Under the pieces are notes generated by a model. That model was not told where the DNA came from. It ran no database searches and saw only the letters and a program-made list of their open reading frames with translations. Shown here one piece after another: positions 14,884-18,377 of a DNA stretch of 18,377 nucleotides. Origin of the DNA: Prevotella sp. UBA1378 (GTDB lineage: Bacteria; Bacteroidota; Bacteroidia; Bacteroidales; Bacteroidaceae); contig DBRC01000027.1 of NCBI GenBank assembly GCA_002305505.1, forward strand, positions 3,862 to 22,238, given 5' to 3'. The translations under genes were made by a program, and so were the position numbers. Within the stretch, counting starts at the first letter, position 1. Each line of letters begins with the position of its first letter.

Positions 14884-16335
14884 ATGATTAATTTAAGATT
14901 TTTAGCCGGAATCGCAACCGCAATGGCTGTATTTACGGCATGCGAGGATACAACAGACACATTGGGAAATTCGCTTACTAACGATGCCGACCGCTTTAAA
15001 ATTGTAACGGACACTTTCCTGGTCACATCCAGTTCCATCAAAATCGACTCAGTATTGGCAACGGGGCAATATAGTTATTTAGGACGCATGAAGGACCCGG
15101 AGACGGGGGCATACGTTACGAGCAATTATACGACACAGTTCCACGTCCTCGAAGACTTAGGTGTTAATATGTTCCCACCGATTGACAGTATCGTAAGCCT
15201 GAATGCTGACAAAAATGTATTCGCTGATTCATGCGCCATGCGCATCTATTTCTATTCATCCGTGGGCGATACGCTCAATCCTATGCAAATGACGGTAAAG
15301 GAGCTCAGTAAGCCCATCGAAGAAGGGGTGAAATACTATTCTAATTTTGATCCGGAAAAGAAAGGACTGGTAAGAACCGACGGGAAAGGCATCAGGAAAG
15401 TGAAGATGTATACAGCCGTAGACCAGAATTTGGGCGACAGCACACGCTCTACCATTATAAATGGTACGAATATGCAATATGTAGTAATTCCCCTTAACGA
15501 CAAATACGTGAACAACGGTGTGGAATACGAGAACTATGGGAGTTATATCATGCGTAAGTTTTATGAAAATCCCAAGAATTTCAAGAATTCATACAACTTC
15601 ATTCACAACGTCTGCCCAGGTTTCTATATCAAGTCAACTGACGGCGTAGGGCTTATGTCGCAAGTCTATACAACAGAGCTAATCACCTATTACCGCTATC
15701 TTAGCGACAACTCTCCCGTTACAGGCGTATCACTCATGACCGGTACTGAAGAGGTTATGCAAACAACCTATGTCTCTAACGATAATGACATGATGCAGCA
15801 ACTGGTGAACGACAACTCATGCACGTATCTTAAAACACCGGCCGGCATTTTCACAGAAGTAACATTACCTGTCGACGACATCAAAAACGGGCACCTTAAC
15901 GACACCATCAGTTCCGCAAAAATCGTCTTCACAAGATATAACCTGAAAGACAAGGATTCGGAAATAACAGAGCCCACCGCGCTGCTGATGCTGCCCAAAG
16001 ACAGCCTGTACTCTTTCTTTGAACATAAGAATCTGCCTGATAACAAGACATCGTATATAGCCAGCTATTCAAGTTCGCTGAACACATATACATATAGCAA
16101 CATCAGCGGACTGATTACACAAATGTACGAAACAAAGGCAAACGGTTCGCCAGATTGGAACAAGGTGGTACTTGTGCCTGTCAACATCACGTACAACACC
16201 TCAAGCTCATCGTCATCAATCACGAACATCTCCAATCAGATGACGCTTTCCAGCACACGCCTTGTAGGAGGCAGTGGAAACACGCATGCACCGATAAAAA
16301 TCAGCGTCATCTACAATAAATTCAGAGACAAATAA
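14884..16335 (+). CDS. DUF4270 family lipoprotein
   Basis: Protein of 483 aa with a lipoprotein signal (hydrophobic 4-17, lipobox FTAC, Cys20) followed by an acidic EDTTDTLG segment. The body is beta-rich and fits the DUF4270 family, whose members are surface or periplasmic lipoproteins of unknown function in Bacteroidota; they open with a cysteine-aspartate-rich segment and hold repeated D-S and Y-type strands as seen here. A serine run (440-445) lies near the end, before a final strand ending in SVIYNKF. It begins 68 bases after the half-length glycogen synthase gene, with no clear promoter box in the gap, so it may be co-transcribed. Its stop overlaps the next start (TAATG). Confidence 0.85.
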   Translation: MINLRFLAGIATAMAVFTACEDTTDTLGNSLTNDADRFKIVTDTFLVTSSSIKIDSVLATGQYSYLGRMKDPETGAYVTSNYTTQFHVLEDLGVNMFPPIDSIVSLNADKNVFADSCAMRIYFYSSVGDTLNPMQMTVKELSKPIEEGVKYYSNFDPEKKGLVRTDGKGIRKVKMYTAVDQNLGDSTRSTIINGTNMQYVVIPLNDKYVNNGVEYENYGSYIMRKFYENPKNFKNSYNFIHNVCPGFYIKSTDGVGLMSQVYTTELITYYRYLSDNSPVTGVSLMTGTEEVMQTTYVSNDNDMMQQLVNDNSCTYLKTPAGIFTEVTLPVDDIKNGHLNDTISSAKIVFTRYNLKDKDSEITEPTALLMLPKDSLYSFFEHKNLPDNKTSYIASYSSSLNTYTYSNISGLITQMYETKANGSPDWNKVVLVPVNITYNTSSSSSSITNISNQMTLSSTRLVGGSGNTHAPIKISVIYNKFRDK

Positions 16336-16466
16336 TGGCTGATAACTTTTTGGAAAGACGGCGGGAAGAGTACGAGCTCAAAAAGAAGTATTATCTTACC
16401 GGGAAGAAATACCCGAAAAAAAAGCTCCACCGTAAACTGGAAGAACCGGAAGACGAAGCACTTTAG
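16335..16466 (+). CDS. 43-aa highly charged small protein overlapping the DUF4270 gene
   Basis: ATG at 16335 overlaps the DUF4270 stop by one base (TAATG) and the frame runs to TAG at 16464-16466. The 43 residues begin MADNFLERRREEYELKK and are rich in Lys, Arg and Glu with Tyr clusters, predicted helical, with no signal or membrane segment. Support for it being real: exact overlap with the upstream stop, a family-like charged composition, and no other feature in that stretch. I have a weak memory of small Bacteroidales proteins starting MADNYLE or similar, which would fit. Function is unknown; an RNA-binding or structural role would be a guess. Too short for many gene callers. Confidence 0.65.
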   Translation: MADNFLERRREEYELKKKYYLTGKKYPKKKLHRKLEEPEDEAL

Positions 16467-16646
16467 CAACCGAGCTTAAGGGTACTCCTGCTATCACGTA
16501 AAAAAAGATTTTCGCCGATTTTATTCCCGGTGCATAATAGTCTGGCATGAATATGCAATATTAACGAAATATACAGGTGCAAAGAGTTTTTTTCAAACAT
16601 TGTTTGCAGATTTCATAAAATATTTATACCTTTGCACCCGATTTGG
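16467..16646 (+). other. AT-rich non-coding gap before tRNA-Arg
   Basis: 180 bases with no gene. It holds the tRNA promoter (16603-16634) and a 9-base inverted repeat, GGTGCAAAG (16576-16584) and CTTTGCACC (16630-16638), whose right arm overlaps the -7 box. No strong terminator for the DUF4270 transcript was seen here. Confidence 0.6.
16603..16634 (+). promoter_or_regulatory. Consensus promoter of tRNA-Arg
   Basis: TTTG (16603-16606), 20 bases, TACCTTTG (16627-16634): exact match to the Bacteroidota promoter. The mature tRNA begins 13 bases after the -7 box, leaving a short 5' leader for RNase P to remove. Confidence 0.88.
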
Positions 16647-16721
16647 GGTTCCGTAGCTCAGTTGGATTAGAGCAACGCCCTTCTAAGGCGTGGGTCCAGG
16701 GTTCGAGTCCCTGCGGAATCA
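16647..16721 (+). tRNA. tRNA-Arg (anticodon TCT)
   Basis: A 75-base cloverleaf. Acceptor arms GGTTCCG (16647-16653) and CGGAATC (16714-16720) pair with one G-T; discriminator A at 16721. D-stem GCTC/GAGC; anticodon stem ACGCC/GGCGT around the loop CTTCTAA, anticodon TCT at 16682-16684, reading AGA. The T-arm is CAGGG TTCGAGT CCCTG. The CCA end is not encoded (ACA follows). The T-loop and D-loop are regular, so the gene should be functional. No repeat of the 3' end was seen elsewhere in the window, so no integrated element is indicated. Confidence 0.97.
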
Positions 16722-16722
16722 C

Positions 16723-16781
16723 AACGATAGCCAGTTATATTTACGCAATACAAGGAATGCTCTACTTGGCTGCCTATCGTT
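16723..16781. terminator. Inverted repeat after the tRNA, possible transcript end
   Basis: AACGATAG (16723-16730) pairs with CTATCGTT (16774-16781), an 8-bp stem, with CCAG/TTGG pairing possible inside after a small bulge. The enclosed loop is long (about 43 bases) and the following sequence is TAAAATAC, with no T-run, so intrinsic termination is uncertain. Confidence 0.3.
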
Positions 16782-16800
16782 AAAATACACCACATAAGAA

Positions 16801-17172
16801 TCACACTTCATGGCTTGTCCGGTTGAGCCATTTCCCCTTGTATCTCTTTGGCAGGCTACTTAGGACAAGATTATAGGATTCGAGAATCCAATTTTGAATT
16901 TGCTCTGAAGGAAAAGTGTTCTCAATGAGTATTTCATTCCAATGTACTTTGTTAAGATGGTAAGCAGCACGAATGGCAGTATGGCGGTCGCGCAAATCCT
17001 GGCCTTCCTCTGGTGGTAACTTGACGGCAATGCGTGGGACGGCATACTCCAACGGGAGATGCAGGAAAATCTTTCCCTCGATTCTGAATACTATCATGTC
17101 AGGACCATACGGAGAATCCTCTGTAACGCCTGGAAGAGTAAGACAATACTCTCTAACTTGTTCTATATCCAT
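16801..17172 (-). CDS. MmcQ/YjbR family protein
   Basis: Protein of 123 aa, usual length for the family. The ATG at 17172 (MDIEQVREYCL) is chosen because family members start here; a longer frame would overlap the upstream gene. Typical segments: PGVTEDSPYG (14-23), KIFLHLPLE, LPPEEG, YHLNKVHWNEI (71-81) and SYNLVLSSLPK (99-109). The family has a double-wing DNA-binding-like fold, but no clear function is established, and DNA binding is not certain. It starts 13 bases after the HTH_42 gene and is probably co-transcribed. No terminator with a clear T-run was seen after its TGA. Confidence 0.9.
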   Translation of the reverse strand: MDIEQVREYCLTLPGVTEDSPYGPDMIVFRIEGKIFLHLPLEYAVPRIAVKLPPEEGQDLRDRHTAIRAAYHLNKVHWNEILIENTFPSEQIQNWILESYNLVLSSLPKRYKGKWLNRTSHEV

Positions 17173-17185
17173 TTGTACTTTTGTT

Positions 17186-18220
17186 TTATTTGGTTTGATA
17201 CTTCTTATAACCCGACCATTCCTGCTGCATTTCGGTATTGTGTTCCCCGATAAAGAACTGTGTCTGGATATTTTCCTTAAAAGGACTCCAGTTGCCACAG
17301 ATAATACCGTCGCGGGCAATTACCGGCCGGAAGATGCCACTGCTATTGTAAGCCTTATGCTTGTACTCCGGCGAAAGCACTATGTCACGACTCTTATAAC
17401 TGATAAGATATTCATCGTAAGGAGGAATAAAGAGGTATCTACCCTTACGGAATCCGCGCGTACGGCAATCGTCTGTGAGGTAGAAATCCCTCCCGTCCCA
17501 TCTTTCTATGTGCAAGGCGCCGCCTAAGAGTGCAATTCCCCTCCGGCAATCGCCGGTATTCAACCCCGACCACCATACGAAATCCTCCAGTGTTGCAGGC
17601 TGACGGCTCTGGAAATATTTACGGGTGAACATCATCAGTGCTTCATCTCTGTCTATAGGGCCTGATAGCTTCACCCTGTCGGCAGTAAGCGCATAGGTTG
17701 CTTTCATCGGCAATAGCTCGCCGCTACAGATTGTCCCGGACATCTCTGCCATACGGATGTGATAGGAGAGCCGGTGCCCATCCATCCTGATGCCCTTTTC
17801 CGCAAGAGCATCAATGAAGTCCTCTTTCGTCGCATTTCCCCTGTCAGTTGCTGTCTGCGCAAGGACATCACGGACGCGCATCAGTTCGTCGCCCGGTATT
17901 ACCACCTTATTACTGCTCATCCATCCCTTGGTTACGGCTATAGCCTTGGGTGCACAGAGTTCGAGCAAAGGCCAATAGTCATCGGCGGATACCAGTTGCC
18001 AAGTGCCCCGCATCAGGTGCAGGCGAATAATCCGTCCACTGTCGAAAGCTTTCTTGAAAGCCTTGGATGATGGGTTACAGGTACGCATAGCTACGGCCCA
18101 ACGCATCATGCGGTATTCCTGAGCTTGCATTGCACACATATAACCGACGACCTCTTCTGGCTTGCAGTACTGAGGGCAAATGAGCTGTTGACTAAGCAAT
18201 CGGATGGCGATTGGATTCAT
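17186..18220 (-). CDS. Winged-helix HTH_42 protein, AlkZ/YcaQ-like (possible DNA glycosylase)
   Basis: Protein of 344 aa with the layout of the HTH_42 family: three tandem winged-helix modules and a short beta-barrel end. Near the N-terminus MQAQEYR (31-37) carries Gln-x-Gln (Q32, Q34), the position and form of the catalytic QxQ motif in AlkZ-type glycosylases that unhook interstrand crosslinks; LMRGTWQLV (69-77) is the next conserved segment, and PPYDEYLISY near 270 is also family-typical. The glycosylase role is inferred from family; not all members have been shown active. It is followed 13 bases later by a YjbR gene. Its start is 135 bases from the best upstream promoter box, so it has an unusually long leader with a possible 38-aa peptide. 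Confidence 0.85.
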   Translation of the reverse strand: MNPIAIRLLSQQLICPQYCKPEEVVGYMCAMQAQEYRMMRWAVAMRTCNPSSKAFKKAFDSGRIIRLHLMRGTWQLVSADDYWPLLELCAPKAIAVTKGWMSSNKVVIPGDELMRVRDVLAQTATDRGNATKEDFIDALAEKGIRMDGHRLSYHIRMAEMSGTICSGELLPMKATYALTADRVKLSGPIDRDEALMMFTRKYFQSRQPATLEDFVWWSGLNTGDCRRGIALLGGALHIERWDGRDFYLTDDCRTRGFRKGRYLFIPPYDEYLISYKSRDIVLSPEYKHKAYNSSGIFRPVIARDGIICGNWSPFKENIQTQFFIGEHNTEMQQEWSGYKKYQTK

Positions 18221-18227
18221 ATATAAC

Positions 18228-18344
18228 TTAATTTTGTTTGCATCTACGTGAATTTTTCACGAAATCAGCGCTTAAATGCTCCGTATGCTCATCACAGGCC
18301 ATGCCAAAAGCTGGTTTATTGCTCACGATGCTGCCCGGACGCAT
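18228..18344 (-). CDS. Possible 38-aa leader peptide upstream of the HTH_42 gene
   Basis: A small frame starts at ATG 18344 (MRPGSIVSNKPAFGMACDEH... ) and ends with TAA 7 bases before the HTH_42 start. The codons lie right after the -7 box at 18355-18362, with ATG 10 bases beyond the box, so it would be translated from a near-leaderless RNA. The peptide ends in a Lys/Arg-rich tail and contains two Cys and three His. I have an uncertain memory of similar short peptides (NKPAFGM, CDEHTEHL) being recurrent in Bacteroides genomes, which would suggest a repeated leader or element instead of a single gene. It includes a small hairpin at 18247-18261 (CGTGAA/TTCACG, loop TTT). Confidence 0.4.
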   Translation of the reverse strand: MRPGSIVSNKPAFGMACDEHTEHLSADFVKNSRRCKQN

Positions 18345-18354
18345 ATCCACAACG

Positions 18355-18362
18355 CAAAGTTA
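18355..18362 (-). promoter_or_regulatory. -7 box for the HTH_42-YjbR transcript
   Basis: On the - strand TAACTTTG (18362 down to 18355), followed by CGT, matches TAnnTTTG. A -33 element would fall outside the window. The box is 134 bases from the HTH_42 start, giving a leader of about 130 bases. Confidence 0.6.
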
Positions 18363-18377
18363 TATAAAAATCTTGAT

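Noticed and set aside
16647..16721. tRNA-Arg as an integration site for a mobile element
   Set aside because: No integrase gene and no second copy of the tRNA 3' end is visible in the window; the neighbouring genes look like ordinary chromosomal genes.
17173..17319. N-terminal extension of the YjbR gene to 17319
   Set aside because: The extra 49 codons lie inside the HTH_42 coding region and the family start is at 17172.

Overview
This window looks like chromosomal DNA from a member of the Bacteroidales (Bacteroides, Phocaeicola or Prevotella-like). The evidence is the protein set: HU-CCDC81/SPOR protein, DUF4270 lipoprotein, a TonB-dependent receptor with a carboxypeptidase-like N-terminal domain, and an isolated half-size GT5 glycogen synthase beside panC. 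The promoters agree: eight upstream regions carry the Bacteroidota -7 box TAnnTTTG, usually followed by GC, and Shine-Dalgarno sites are mostly absent. I see no insertion sequence, phage gene or CRISPR array; this is mostly ordinary core genome.

Layout, left to right. Positions 1-245 hold a palindrome, a possible end of a small lipoprotein gene, and a tandemly duplicated promoter box. A secreted 5'-nucleotidase-type metallophosphatase and a NudC-like NADH pyrophosphatase follow on the + strand, probably co-transcribed. They meet head-on, with a 4-base overlap, a - strand operon rfbC > ugd > lipoprotein (nucleotide-sugar synthesis for surface polysaccharide). From a divergent promoter region at 5584-5720 starts a + strand series: HU-CCDC81/SPOR membrane protein (GTG start, apparently leaderless), zinc-ribbon/FHA protein, and TonB-dependent receptor.

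The next block (9855-12538) is the methylmalonyl-CoA to propionyl-CoA module of the succinate-propionate pathway: epimerase (mce), carboxyltransferase alpha subunit (mmdA), a 51-aa protein I interpret as an epsilon/delta-tail-like subunit, and a biotin carrier protein. The membrane beta subunit is not here. A 71-nt near-continuous hairpin lies between mmdA and the small gene. A bidirectional terminator separates this operon from convergent panC-panD (pantothenate synthesis). Divergent from panC is a half-length glycogen/starch synthase-like gene, followed by a DUF4270 lipoprotein and an overlapping 43-aa gene.

The right end carries tRNA-Arg(TCT) with a near-perfect promoter, then a - strand pair: an HTH_42 (AlkZ/YcaQ-like, possible DNA glycosylase) gene followed by a MmcQ/YjbR-family gene. 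The pair is preceded by a leader that may encode a 38-aa peptide. The points I find most worth a second look are the mmdA intercistronic hairpin, the MmdE-like small protein, the leader of the HTH_42 gene, the isolated GT5 half-protein, and the leaderless GTG gene. I found no clear novel multi-gene system.
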